A DNA stretch of 64,000 nucleotides from Pomphorhynchus laevis (taxonomy: Eukaryota > Acanthocephala > Palaeacanthocephala > Echinorhynchida > Pomphorhynchidae): NCBI GenBank assembly GCA_012934845.2, contig WNNJ02001053.1, positions 124,001 through 188,000 of the forward strand, written 5' to 3'. A model generated the notes under the pieces. That model was given only the letters and a program-made list of their open reading frames with translations, ran no database searches and was not told where the DNA came from. Position numbers and translations under genes: made by a program. Numbering within the stretch: position 1 is the first letter of the stretch; each line of letters opens with the position of its first letter. Of this stretch, positions 1 through 8,672 are shown in pieces.

Positions 1-80
1 GAATTAGAGGTCATCAGGAGGAACTGCTATGCTATCAGGTTTCGGCCCCTAACTCGTCTACGCAACATAGCAGCGGGGCC
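1..80 (-). repeat. PLE-A terminal repeat, copy 1
   Basis: On the minus strand this reads GGCCCCG, CTGCTATG, a 16-nt spacer, GGGGCC, GAAAC, CATAGCAG, CTGATGA. The same block lies just after the PLE-A stop codon at 3003-3102 and 52017-52120, so it is the 3' (or pseudo-LTR) terminal block of that family. GGCCCC/GGGGCC and CTGCTATG/CATAGCAG interleave, so the RNA could form an H-type pseudoknot. The spacer here has two G-to-C differences from the other copies. The block is cut by the window edge and ends exactly at GGCC, where an inverted repeat begins. Confidence 0.75.
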
Positions 81-125
81 ATTATTTTTTGATTTGCACA
101 TAAAGAGTGCAAATCAAAAAATAAT
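81..125. repeat. perfect 19-bp inverted repeat
   Basis: Positions 81-99 are the exact reverse complement of 107-125, with a 7-nt loop. The left arm starts at the base after the PLE-A terminal repeat ends. A snap-back during reverse transcription or repair is a likely origin. Confidence 0.85.
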
Positions 126-300
126 GCTAAACATTCGGCTAAACACGCTTGCCTTTTCAATTGTATGTATTTATATCTAACAATTTTTAACTATTTTAAA
201 AATGGTTAAAAATATATTTAAAGATATATTTCTGGAAATTTAAATATTTTTAGTATAAAATATTTAAAATATAGAATATGAATTTGTAGTTTACATTAGA
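126..300. other. AT-rich spacer with a short direct repeat
   Basis: No coding content was seen. The 17-bp stretch at 271-287 recurs at 304-320 inside the following RT fragment, so a small duplication sits at the fragment's left edge. Confidence 0.5.
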
Positions 301-652
301 TTTATAGAATATGAATTTGTTCATAACTGTGTAAAAACTAAATCTAAACAATATAAATATATGAAATATATGTTTCGATACATTGATGATACATGTGTGT
401 ATTTAATTCTAATAATTTTTATTCAATTAGTGAGCACATTTATCCAGAAAGCCTTATTCTTTAACAAAACCAATATTAATGATAAAGAAGGTGTATATCT
501 AGATATGAACATTAAATTAACATTAACTAAAACTACTATTAATTTATATCGTAAAGATGACATATTTAAATTTACAAGAAACATATTTTTGCATGAGCAT
601 TCATGCATACCATATAATATAAAATATAATACATTAAATAATGAAATTTTAA
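301..652 (+). pseudogene. PLE-A reverse transcriptase fragment (palm to thumb)
   Basis: The translation contains the RT box YIDD (here followed by T rather than I) near 376-387, then the family blocks KTNINDKEGVYLD and LYRKDDIFKFTRNIF and the HEHSCIPYNIKYNT segment, which corresponds to the conserved S.IP..I.Y region of Penelope RTs. Reverse transcriptase is the catalytic protein of these retroelements. The fragment lacks the finger and palm motifs upstream of YIDD, and homology ends near 650 where a 21-bp tandem duplication begins. One frame slip lies close after YIDD. It is a truncated, non-functional copy. Confidence 0.8.
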
Positions 653-694
653 CCCTTACCAATACAAAATAAGCCCTTACCAATACAAAATAAG
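653..694. repeat. 21-bp tandem duplication
   Basis: The unit beginning cccttaccaatac occurs twice without spacer (653-673, 674-694). It marks the breakpoint between the PLE-A RT fragment and the next PLE fragment. Confidence 0.9.
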
Positions 695-789
695 CGCTTT
701 ACAAGGCATGATATATCGTGCGTATAAATTGAGCTAGGACTGGCAAACATTCAATCTATAAATAAAGCGCATAAAGCAGCTTTTCACAA

Positions 790-1365
790 ATAACAATTAT
801 CCAACATGTATTATAGACAAAACGATAAAGAATTTTGTCAACTCAAAAGTGATCAAACCCGAGAAGTTATCGAATGCGACAGATACGGTTCACCTTTACT
901 ACGGAAATCAGTATGCGAGTCAATACCAGAAGGACGAAAGCACATTAAGAGGCATAGTAAAAGTCAGAAAAGACAATAAGGCTACGCATATACTATAAGG
1001 GCAAAAAATTGAAATTTTTAATAATCAGGAACCAACAAACCAAAGATGAAATCTGCAAATTTGTGTATTAACTCAATTGTTCTGAACCCGGATGTAAGGC
1101 CGGGAACACATATATAGGCTACACAACTCAACTCTTGCGAGACTGAATTCGCCAGCATACATACAATAGTGCGATCCGAAAACACTTTGAAGATGTACAC
1201 AAAAGAGTGCCAACATTTCAAGAAATTTTCAACAGCTCAAGCGTCACATTCCGAAACACACGTAAAGAAGATCTACAGCTGTTGGAATCGCTATCAATAA
1301 AAGAAATGAATCCTAAGCCTAATGCGAAGGACGAGGGATTCGTTAGAACACTTAAGGTGTTTTGA
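790..1365 (+). pseudogene. Penelope-like C-terminal region with decayed GIY-YIG endonuclease
   Basis: Translated with one frame change near 990, this reads a basic linker (LRGIVKVRKDNKAT, then a YYKGKKLKFLIIRNQ-like block), then CSEPGC, NTYIGYTTQLL, RD-stop-IRQH, SAIRKHFEDVH and an ESLSIKEMNPKPNA tail before a TGA at 1363. Cys-x4-Cys followed by TYIG-T, R..QH and AI.KHF is the Penelope-type GIY-YIG nuclease layout; in these elements the nuclease nicks target DNA for primed reverse transcription. An in-frame TGA after LLRD and the frame change disable it. It follows the PLE-A RT fragment but differs from the PLE-P nuclease at 44.1 kb, so it may come from another family. Confidence 0.7.
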
Positions 1366-1542
1366 GTCCCAAAATAATTTCACTAATTACTACTACATAT
1401 TGTCATTATATTTAACGTTTTATGTTTATTGTATTCTAGATTTTTTTATGATGGTAACATACGATTACCGAAAGCTTTATAAAAATGAACTTTTTGTTTT
1501 TTTTGTGCGGCAAAATGGCTTTTACACGAATTTTATTAATTA
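1366..1542. other. AT-rich sequence, no gene recognised
   Basis: It lies downstream of the decayed nuclease. An open stretch of about 70 codons here shows no recognisable domain and is probably chance. Confidence 0.4.
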
Positions 1543-1625
1543 TTAAATTTTGATTTACCATTATTATGTTTTGCTTATTTTATAATTATATTAAATACGT
1601 AGACTCAGTAGCTGATTTGATATTA
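1543..1625 (+). repeat. PLE-A distal 3' tail
   Basis: A block running from ttaaattttgattta to aaatacgtagactcag-gctgatttgat also occurs at 23790-23932 and 55396-55470 on the plus strand, and reversed at 25590-25720. At 25.6-25.9 kb it is joined to the GGCCCC terminal block, so it is the outer end of the PLE-A terminal region. Confidence 0.7.
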
Positions 1626-2734
1626 ATATTTACATACATATTCATATTATATATGTAAATATATTCACTAACATACATTCTAATTATATATGTGATTTGT
1701 TTTTCTTTAAGCTGTTAGCATGTGTGTTTCGATAACATGCTTAAATGATAGCTTTCGTAAAACGCGCTAGACCCTTCTAATCCTTAAAAATTGTAAATAT
1801 TTATAATATTAATATAATATTATAAAAATATTATATAATATTTATATAATATTATATATAATATTATAATATTGTAGCATCGACCGTAATATGTTGGATT
1901 CACAGTTAAGTCGTTACTATTTTAGCATGTTTTCTCAACGTAATTGGCATATATTTTCGTATACGATGACCTGGTGCTAACCCATGCACACACCTTCAAT
2001 TTAAAGAACGCTTAGTAATAAAAACGACCAATTAAAAATCTTAAGATTAACATATTTATAATTTTTATTCTAATTGCCCGAAAAAAATATTTATATTTTT
2101 TTTATCTTTTTTGATGTATTTAACGTAGTTTTAATTTGTTCCTGGTGATGAAAGATTTTCTATAATCTATTTCCTATAAAAATAAATTAATGTTTACTGA
2201 TCCTATATCAAAACAGATTAGCAAACTGAGTATATTAAATATATAATTGACTTTATATTAAATTGACTTATAGTATATTATATTGACTTTATAGTATAAT
2301 TGACTTTATATTAAATAAATTAAAAATAATGCTAAAAAATTTAATAATAAAACAATAAATAATTAGATAAATAAATAATTATAATAAATAATAACAATAA
2401 ATAATTATTATTTTTTTTTTTAATAATAACGACATTATCTCTACAATAATAATATCATCAATACAATTATATTATAATTATATCAATAATTATTAATAAT
2501 AACAATAACAATAATTAATAATAATAACAATAATTATTTATAATTATTTATAACAATAAATAATTATAAATAATAAATGTTTTTATAAGATTTTATATAA
2601 AATTTAAAATAATTTCAAAATTTATTGACCGATAAATAACAGATGTTGTATTAAGAAAATTTATTTTTTCGAAAACACTTTTGATGACTGATAAATTAAA
2701 ATATGTATACTATATATAGTATTATATATATTGT
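1626..2734. repeat. AT-rich low-complexity region
   Basis: About 1.1 kb without coding potential. 1794-1880 is built from TAATATTATA-type palindromes. 2330-2600 is mostly ATAATAATAACAATA-type simple sequence. A diverged copy of the PLE-A motif gaccgataaataacagatgttg lies near 2627-2650. Confidence 0.6.
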
Positions 2735-2800
2735 GATTACTGACGAAGCTTTATTGTTGAAGCGAAACGAGTTTTAAAAAAACACATCAAGTGCTCTTAT
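2735..2800 (+). ncRNA. hammerhead-like motif of a Penelope 3' end
   Basis: CTGACGA at 2740-2746 matches the hammerhead CUGANGA box. It is followed by a hairpin GCTT...AAGC and then GAAAC at 2764-2768. Penelope-like elements are known to carry hammerhead motifs near their ends. One unpaired A sits between CTGACGA and the stem, and no clear cleavage site with closing stem is visible, so activity is doubtful. Confidence 0.45.
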
Positions 2801-3002
2801 TTATTTTTGTCTTTTTTATTGGCGGTTTAACTCAATTACAAAATATATACATATACTATATATATGTATCAGTCAATATACTTATAGTATATTGACTTAA
2901 AAATAATGCTAATATTAATTTGACTTGATAATTTATATCAAGTCAAAATTTAATATTAAAATTTAAATAAAAGTCAATTTTTATGAATTGACTAATAAAT
3001 AA

Positions 3003-3102
3003 CAGACGTTGTGTCAGAATAAAAATTAGAGGTCATCAGGAGGAACTGCTATGCTATCAGGTTTCGGCCCCTAACTCCTCTACCCAACATAGCAGCGGGG
3101 CC
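3003..3102 (-). repeat. PLE-A terminal repeat, copy 2 (complete)
   Basis: Sense (minus) order is GGCCCC, CTGCTATG, spacer ttgggtagaggagtta, GGGGCC, GAAAC, CATAGCAG, CTGATGA, then the tail ending aacgtctg. It follows the PLE-A stop codon in the same orientation after about 65 nt, which fixes its place at the 3' end of the element. Both pseudoknot stems are fully paired in this copy. Confidence 0.85.
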
Positions 3103-3935
3103 AAATACATGCTAATGATGTATTTCCTCTGAAATAACTATCTAGTATCTTATTCTAATACAAAGTATATTATTTATTATCCATCCATAAAAATTTGCCA
3201 CTTAAGAGTTTAAATTTATTCTTTATATTATTGTGTTGATTTATATATTTTACTATTTTCTGCTTGATGTTATTTTTATAGTAACCTAGTTTAAAATATG
3301 TATCTATTAAATTATTTAAATGATTTTTAAGAAAGCCAATATCATTACATATTGTTGCAATTCTTAAAATTTCATTATTTAATGTATTATATTTTATATT
3401 ATATGGTATGCATGAATGCTCATGCAAAAATATGTTTCTTGTAAATTTAAATATGTCATCTTTACGATATAAATTAATAGTAGTTTTAGTTAATGTTAAT
3501 TTAATGTTCATATCTAGACATACACCTTCTTTATCATTAATATTGGTTTTGTTAAGAATGAAGCTACCTGGATAAATTTGTTCACTTATTGAATAAAAAT
3601 CGTTGAAGTACACATATATCATCAATGTATCGAAACATATATTTCATATCTTTATATAATTAAGATTTATTTCTTACACAGTCGTGAACAAATTCATATT
3701 ATATAAAGCCTAAAAATAAGTCAGCTATAATTTAGCTACTATTACTCCCATTGGAACACCTTTTATTTTTCTAAATATGTATGTCCGTACTTTTAAATAA
3801 TTTTGATTTATCAAAATATTTAAGGATTATATTAATTCAATTTTATTAATATATTTATATTCACTTGATCATTTAATTTTTGTTAAATATGCGTTATAGT
3901 TATTATAACATGTATATTTTCTTCCGAATATAAGA
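3103..3935 (-). pseudogene. PLE-A reverse transcriptase, C-terminal half
   Basis: The best-preserved C-terminus of the family: 3170-3625 stays open for 151 codons and ends SGKFLWMDNK-stop. It includes NINDKEGVCLDMN, LYRKDDIFKFTRNIF, HEHSCIPYNIKYNT, EILRIATICNDIGF, GYYKNNIK and a short lysine-rich end. No GIY-YIG domain follows. Upstream (3626-3935) the palm region is readable but broken: the box corresponding to GVPMGGNSSP is damaged, and several frame slips surround the YIDD region at about 3610-3625. The element is interrupted at 3948 by a fold-back insertion, and the RT resumes at about 4161. Confidence 0.85.
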
Positions 3936-3947
3936 TTATAAATAGTT

Positions 3948-4160
3948 GATACTGCCATTATTGATAAATAATTATTGGAACTGGATCAAAGAAAATAAAT
4001 TATTTTTGATATTTCTCTAACTTCTGTTAGCATCTTCAGAAAATTACAATCAATTACAATCAATTGTAATTCTTTGAAGATGCTAACAGAAAATAGCGAA
4101 ATATCAAAAGAATTTCTTTTTTTCTTTGATCCAGATCCAATAATTATTTATAAAATATTA
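3948..4160. mobile_element. fold-back element inserted in a PLE-A RT gene
   Basis: Two imperfect inverted arms of about 90 bp (roughly 3961-4054 and 4059-4147) split PLE-A coding sequence between the conserved words ccgaatataagatta and attaattaatt. Each arm reads outward as a hammerhead-like motif: CTGAAGA (TTGAAGA in the right arm), a CTAAC..GTTAG or GCTA..TAGC stem, then GAAATATC, then ctttgatcca. It looks like two head-to-head copies of one short terminal sequence. Confidence 0.65.
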
Positions 4161-4440
4161 ATTAATTAATTGTTCTAAGGTGTCTTTAATATCGGCTAAA
4201 TCTAAATTCGTATAAAGCGTATTAAAATTGTACGTATTTATATTCCGAAATTTATTCCTTTTGTGTTTTAAAAATTCTTTTGTTTTACTAATACTGAAAT
4301 TATAAATTAATAATAGATTTGTCTAACGTGTCTTATTGGATATAAATTAGTAGAGTTAAATACACATATATCATCAATGTATCGAAGCATATATTTCATA
4401 TCTTTGTACAATTTAGATTTGTTTTAAAGCAGTTATTATT
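4161..4440 (-). pseudogene. PLE-A RT fragments (finger/palm, then YIDD)
   Basis: 4170-4310 continues the RT of 3103-3935 beyond the insertion and reads NINTYNFNTLYTNLDLADIK, the palm motif whose intact form is YDFSTLYTNL. 4340-4435 is a separate small piece encoding KYMLRYIDDICVF, out of order relative to the rest, so this locus has been rearranged or received a second truncated copy. Confidence 0.7.
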
Positions 4441-5284
4441 GTAAGTTCCAAAATAGACGATTCATCATGAAATAATTCGTGATGTATTTTTGAAAAATAA
4501 AATTGTGCGAGAGCAGTAACATTGCATATAACGATAATTAACAAAAGAAACCTAGCGAAAAGCAAAATCAAGCCTAATTTTGATTTGTATAATCAACTAT
4601 ACTGTCAAAAACGTTTGAATATTGCTTGATCTAATGATAAATATTGTTGGTCAAAGAACTAACATGATACAAACGTAAAATAAAGTTCGTCAAAATCACT
4701 ATTGGTAAGTTATTATTATAAAATATTACTTAAATATTTGTTTTACCGGCAAAAATTAAACTCGTTCAATAGTTATTTAAATAATAACTATTTAAATAAC
4801 TATTTAAGGTTATTTAAATAGTATTTAACTATTTAAATACTATTTAAATAATGATATTTTTGTATTAAAATATCATTTGTAGTGCTACATGCAGCCAGTT
4901 TAAGATAAAATCAGATTAACAAAGGCTAATTTGAAGAATTGTCATGTCTACTTCCCAAACTTTGTACTTTAATCTAATATCAATTGCTTTTCAATTTCAA
5001 AACTCATTAATTACATTTGATAAAATGCAATTACAGTTGACTATTTAATATTTATAAAATGTATTATAATATTTATATTGAATAAAATTAATACACACAA
5101 GACTTGTCAGAAAATAATAGAAACAGAGAATACAAATGGTAGGTGATGGGAACTACATACGATTGTCATTCTGCTTCTGTAATTTGTCTTCTTATGGATC
5201 CTTAGTGTCCGTCAAAATCGTAATGTCATTGATACTGATTTAAATATCGAGATATTTGCACTTATTGAGCGAATGCATTCTATA
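4441..5284. other. AT-rich region without a gene
   Basis: 4765-4870 is a cluster of atttaaata palindromes (tandem and inverted). The remainder shows no coding signal or recognisable repeat. Confidence 0.5.
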
Positions 5285-5512
5285 TAGTCATTCACAAGCG
5301 GGCACTACGTCTTAGACATATCCGCTGAGCAGTTTAGAATCACTTTGCCGACAACGGCCATGACATAAATTTTGCCGGTGCAGAAATTATAGCCCACGAA
5401 AGTGATAAGTCTACAAGTCAAATAAAAGGGGCTATCATATTGTGTTACCTTGATCCCGACAACAACTTCGAGGGTAATAAACCGGATGTGCCTACCCACT
5501 TGATTACAAATG
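5285..5512 (+). pseudogene. Penelope GIY-YIG endonuclease, C-terminal part
   Basis: One plus-strand frame reads HKRALRLRHIR, stop, AV, stop, NHFADNGHDINFAGAEIIAH, then a K-rich stretch and YLDPDNNFEGNKPDVPTHL. This matches the layout of the GIY-YIG C-terminal half in the PLE at 44.1 kb (QHQYALKRGD, AIVNHVLSTDHGIDF, KAKIICVE, INSEANPMAG). The catalytic GIY and YIG strands are absent, and two stops interrupt it. It is a 5'-truncated relic of a nuclease-bearing Penelope. Confidence 0.6.
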
Positions 5513-5724
5513 GCAAATTTATTTTTCCAGATTAACTTCCGATGTTACTTCCAGATTAGGTTTAGCTATATATGTTTTTGTAACGTGTGCAATGACGTTT
5601 TCATGATGATGACCGCAGAAGTGGTTGAAAATTTGAAAACAAAAATTATTTGACTCTTCTTGATTTTTCTACTATTCTATATAGTCGTAATATTTAGAAT
5701 CTAAAATGTTTCGTGACATTTGCT

Positions 5725-5922
5725 TTAGTACATTATCAGAAGCTGTATAATCCATTCGGTACTTGAAAAATACATCGGGAGGAAAGTACCGTGCTCGATT
5801 TTCACTGTTCTTTCATTATATTTGGCCCTTTTTCGCTCTTCGTGATATTTAAATGATGGGTCTGTCATACGGTATAAGGAATATGATGGTGCTAGGGTGC
5901 TGAATACATAGTACATATCCAA
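5725..5922 (-). pseudogene. LINE-C C-terminal fragment
   Basis: The minus frame reads VFSTLAPSYSLY, then EERKRAKYNERTVKIEHG and TFLPMYFSSTE. The pattern K+R.YNERV..VEHG.F.PL.FS marks the C-terminal tail of YLDD-type LINE polyproteins and recurs at 32610-32830 and 43500-43660. No RT remains here. Confidence 0.65.
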
Positions 5923-6084
5923 ATAAACAACATTTTAACGACAATCGAAAACTGAAAGCTTGTAATTATATGTACAATCGCTTGCCGTAACATGTAACTA
6001 GGGAATTACGTGTGAATTTCCGATTTTAATTTTTATAAAATAAGCGTAAGAAAAATTAATCTACTTTATATCTGGATGACGCCT

Positions 6085-6610
6085 ATCTGACAAAAATTTT
6101 ACCATCAAGTAAATATAAATATATGGATAAAATTGAATTAATAGAATCCTTAAATATTTTAATAAATCAAAATTATTTAAAGGTAGGGACATCTATATTT
6201 AGACAAGTAAAAGGTGTTCCAATGGGTGGTAATAGTAGCCCAATTATAGCTGACTTGTTTTTAAGCTTTATAGAATATGAATTTGTTAATAACTCTTTAA
6301 AAACTAAATCTAAACTATATAAATATATGAAATATATGTTTCGATACATTGATGATATATGTGTATTTAATTCTAATAATTTTTATTCAATTAGTGAGCA
6401 CATTTATCCAGAAAGCCTTATTCTTAACAAAACCAATATTAATGATAAAGAAGGTGTATATCTAGATATGAATATTAAATTAACATCAATTAAAACTACT
6501 TTTAATTTATATCGTAAAAACAACATATTAAAATTTACAATAAACATATTTTTGCATGAGCATTCATGCAAAAATACAATTCCTCCTGATGAACAATTTT
6601 TTTAGTAAAA
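6085..6610 (+). pseudogene. PLE-A reverse transcriptase core fragment
   Basis: 160 codons are open (6123-6605): MDKIELIESLNILI, then FRQVKGVPMGGNSSPIIADL (RT motif B), YIDDICVF (motif C) and NDKEGVYLDMNIKL. The last residues depart from the family after HEHSCKN: the copy breaks at 6569 into tttttgcatgag followed by aaaatacaattcctcctgatga, which is a piece of the terminal repeat. Finger motifs are missing. Catalytic motifs B and C are intact, but the protein is truncated at both ends. Confidence 0.85.
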
Positions 6611-7760
6611 ATTGAATTAAAAAAATTCTTATCTTATATAGTATAAAATATTATAATATTAAGATATATTCTTTTTAAATTATGTAGAATAAATAATATT
6701 TATTTGTAGTCAATTGTTCTGAATTATTAGTTTGAGTACCGTAAACATATTAGTGAATATCAATTATTTCTTAGTAAATACTTTGTATCTTCGTGAATAG
6801 CTCTGACATATTTTCGTACATACCCACACATGAAAAGTGCATTTCGATGTCTTGGCATGTTCTTTTTTACTTCTATATTTCATATATTGCATTACAATTC
6901 ACACATTAATTGAGCAATTTACTGTATATGTGATATTTAAGTAGATGTCAATCAAAATATCCTAACATAGTTTTAATAGATCTGCTAAAACAGCTAAATA
7001 GTAAATATTAGCATATAATATAACTAATATGATATCATCTGCACTGCTTTATTATAAACTATATAATTTGAAATTTATTCAATATCTTTTTGGTTCAAGC
7101 TTCATTTTTAAGCACGTACAAAAGTCCACTTAGTTTTTAAAGTATCTTTATGAATTGATTCCTTTAAATATAAACGATAAAGTTTCTTTAATTTAATCAT
7201 TTTCTTTTAATATAAATTTATTTATATTTATTAATGGTAGATTAAGCATCTATATTGTGAAACAAACAAAACATGTATGTCATCCTTGACAATATAGTCT
7301 CCTATAATGAGTGATCTTAAGCAATTAGACAGTCACAATGATTGTCTAATTTATTTTTTTGACATCCCTCATAAAGATGGCAAATACTACCTCATTGTAA
7401 TTTTTATATGTTCGTAATGATGGCATACACATTTCGTCGAAATCTTGAAGAAGCATTTTAATTTATTCTTAATTCAATAAGAAATAAACATTTTAAATTT
7501 TGTTGCAGAATTAATAAATCAGCGATGATACTTTTGAATCATCATTAAATCATCTGCAATTTGCAAATCAGCTAATGTCAGTGATGATAAAGATATAACT
7601 AGTAACATATAATTTTTTTTTATCTTAGTTTGTTGATCGTGCTCAAAAATTTAAAATAAAAAAAATGAATCATAATCATTTATTTTTAAGGAAATAAAAT
7701 ATTACATCTAAAATAAACGAACGTATTTCGTTTTTATAATACTGTTTATATTTTTTAATT
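6611..7760. other. AT-rich region without a gene
   Basis: No coding region was found. A hairpin with 9-bp arms (AATTAGACA / TGTCTAATT) lies at about 7323-7350. Confidence 0.5.
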
Positions 7761-7761
7761 T

Positions 7762-8235
7762 CCAGGAACTATCAGATATAGTTGAACGACAACAAAAATT
7801 ATTTTGATATTTCGCTAGAAACTACAAGCATCTTCAGAAAATTAACAAAAAAATGAAAAAAGTCACATAAATAAAGTTTCTTGTCGTTTGTACATTGATG
7901 CTGAAATCAAAATCGTTGCTAACATCATTTGTTCATATAACATTTTCGTTTGTAGGGACCGCAACAAACAAAACACAATAGAAATATATTTATGCTAGTA
8001 AGTAGTTACTAGCATAATATCAAAATAATTTTTGTTGTCGCTTAGCTATACCTGCAAACTCCTAAATATTTAAAAATTTAAAATACAGATCATGATGGAT
8101 ATATTTCTACTGTCTTTTGTTCGTTGCGATGCCTAAAAACGAAAATGTTACATGAACAAATGTTAGCAACGATTTTGATTCAAGCATCAATGTGCCAACT
8201 TAATTTATGTGACTTTTTTCATTTTTATATTACCC
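7762..8235. mobile_element. nested fold-back element
   Basis: Arms of about 140 bp at 7850-7992 and 8093-8232 are reverse complements; both hold the word aatcaaaatcgttgctaac in opposite orientation. Outside them, 7762-7845 (minus) and 8589-8672 (plus) are inverted copies of one terminal sequence: CTGAAGA, a short stem, GCGAAATATCaaaat, ttttgttgtcg. A third copy lies in the centre at 8000-8060, next to a perfect 11-bp hairpin (7991-8001 / 8006-8016). No transposase is encoded. The terminal motif resembles that at 3948-4160. Confidence 0.6.
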
Positions 8236-8588
8236 ATGTGCGCCTCTGGGGGATCTGGGCTATCTCGGAATTAGTCTTCTTTTTTAGAGGACGCCCCCAG
8301 AGCAAAGGCTAAGGTTTCTCAAGCTGCCCATCTCGCGTTTACTCAGCATAGTCCGTTTCGATTACACTCTTTGGGGGGGGGGTGAATGACCCCTGGTGGT
8401 TCAGTCGAAGGGCGACGTGTTGGATTGGCTGTGGGATCCCACTGGATCTGAGGCCATAATGGTAGAAGACATCAGCAGAAGAGTCAGGAAGTTGTTATGA
8501 CTTGTTTTCTTTTCCCTTTTTTATTTAAATTGACTCATTTGTCCATGTATTATTTTGCTTAAGAAAATCTTTATTCTTATGTTAATTT
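8236..8588 (+). repeat. dispersed repeat D, copy 1
   Basis: A GC-richer block shared with 37612-37965: both contain gggctatctcgg-attagtcttctttt, a C-rich complement, aaggtttct-aagct, ggtggttcagtcg-agg and gtgttggattggct. CTCTGGGGG (8244-8252) pairs perfectly with 8294-8302. Both copies end in an A-rich tail (aagaaaatctttattctta; ttaataaaatccttac), as expected of a retroposed 3' end. Part can be read as protein (VLDWL), but both copies have stops, so coding is unproven. Confidence 0.6.
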
Positions 8589-8672
8589 CTGAAGATTCCA
8601 GTAGTTACTAGCGAAATATCAAAATGATTTTTGTTGTCGTTTAACTATACCTGATTGTTTCTGGATATTTAA
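8589..8672 (+). ncRNA. hammerhead-like terminal motif
   Basis: CTGAAGA at 8589-8595 matches CUGANGA; GCGAAATATC follows at 8611-8620 after a weak TAG..CTA stem. It is the inverted partner of 7762-7845. The poor stem makes a working ribozyme unlikely. Confidence 0.35.

Noticed and set aside
1794-1880. AT palindromes as a replication origin
   Set aside because: Simple TAATATTATA sequence with no other support.
2740-2768. Active hammerhead at 2740
   Set aside because: One extra base separates CTGACGA from the stem, and no cleavage strand with stem I and III was found nearby.
8236-8460. tRNA- or 5S-derived SINE with Pol III boxes in repeat D
   Set aside because: ggttcagtcg only loosely resembles a B box, and no A box at the right distance was found.
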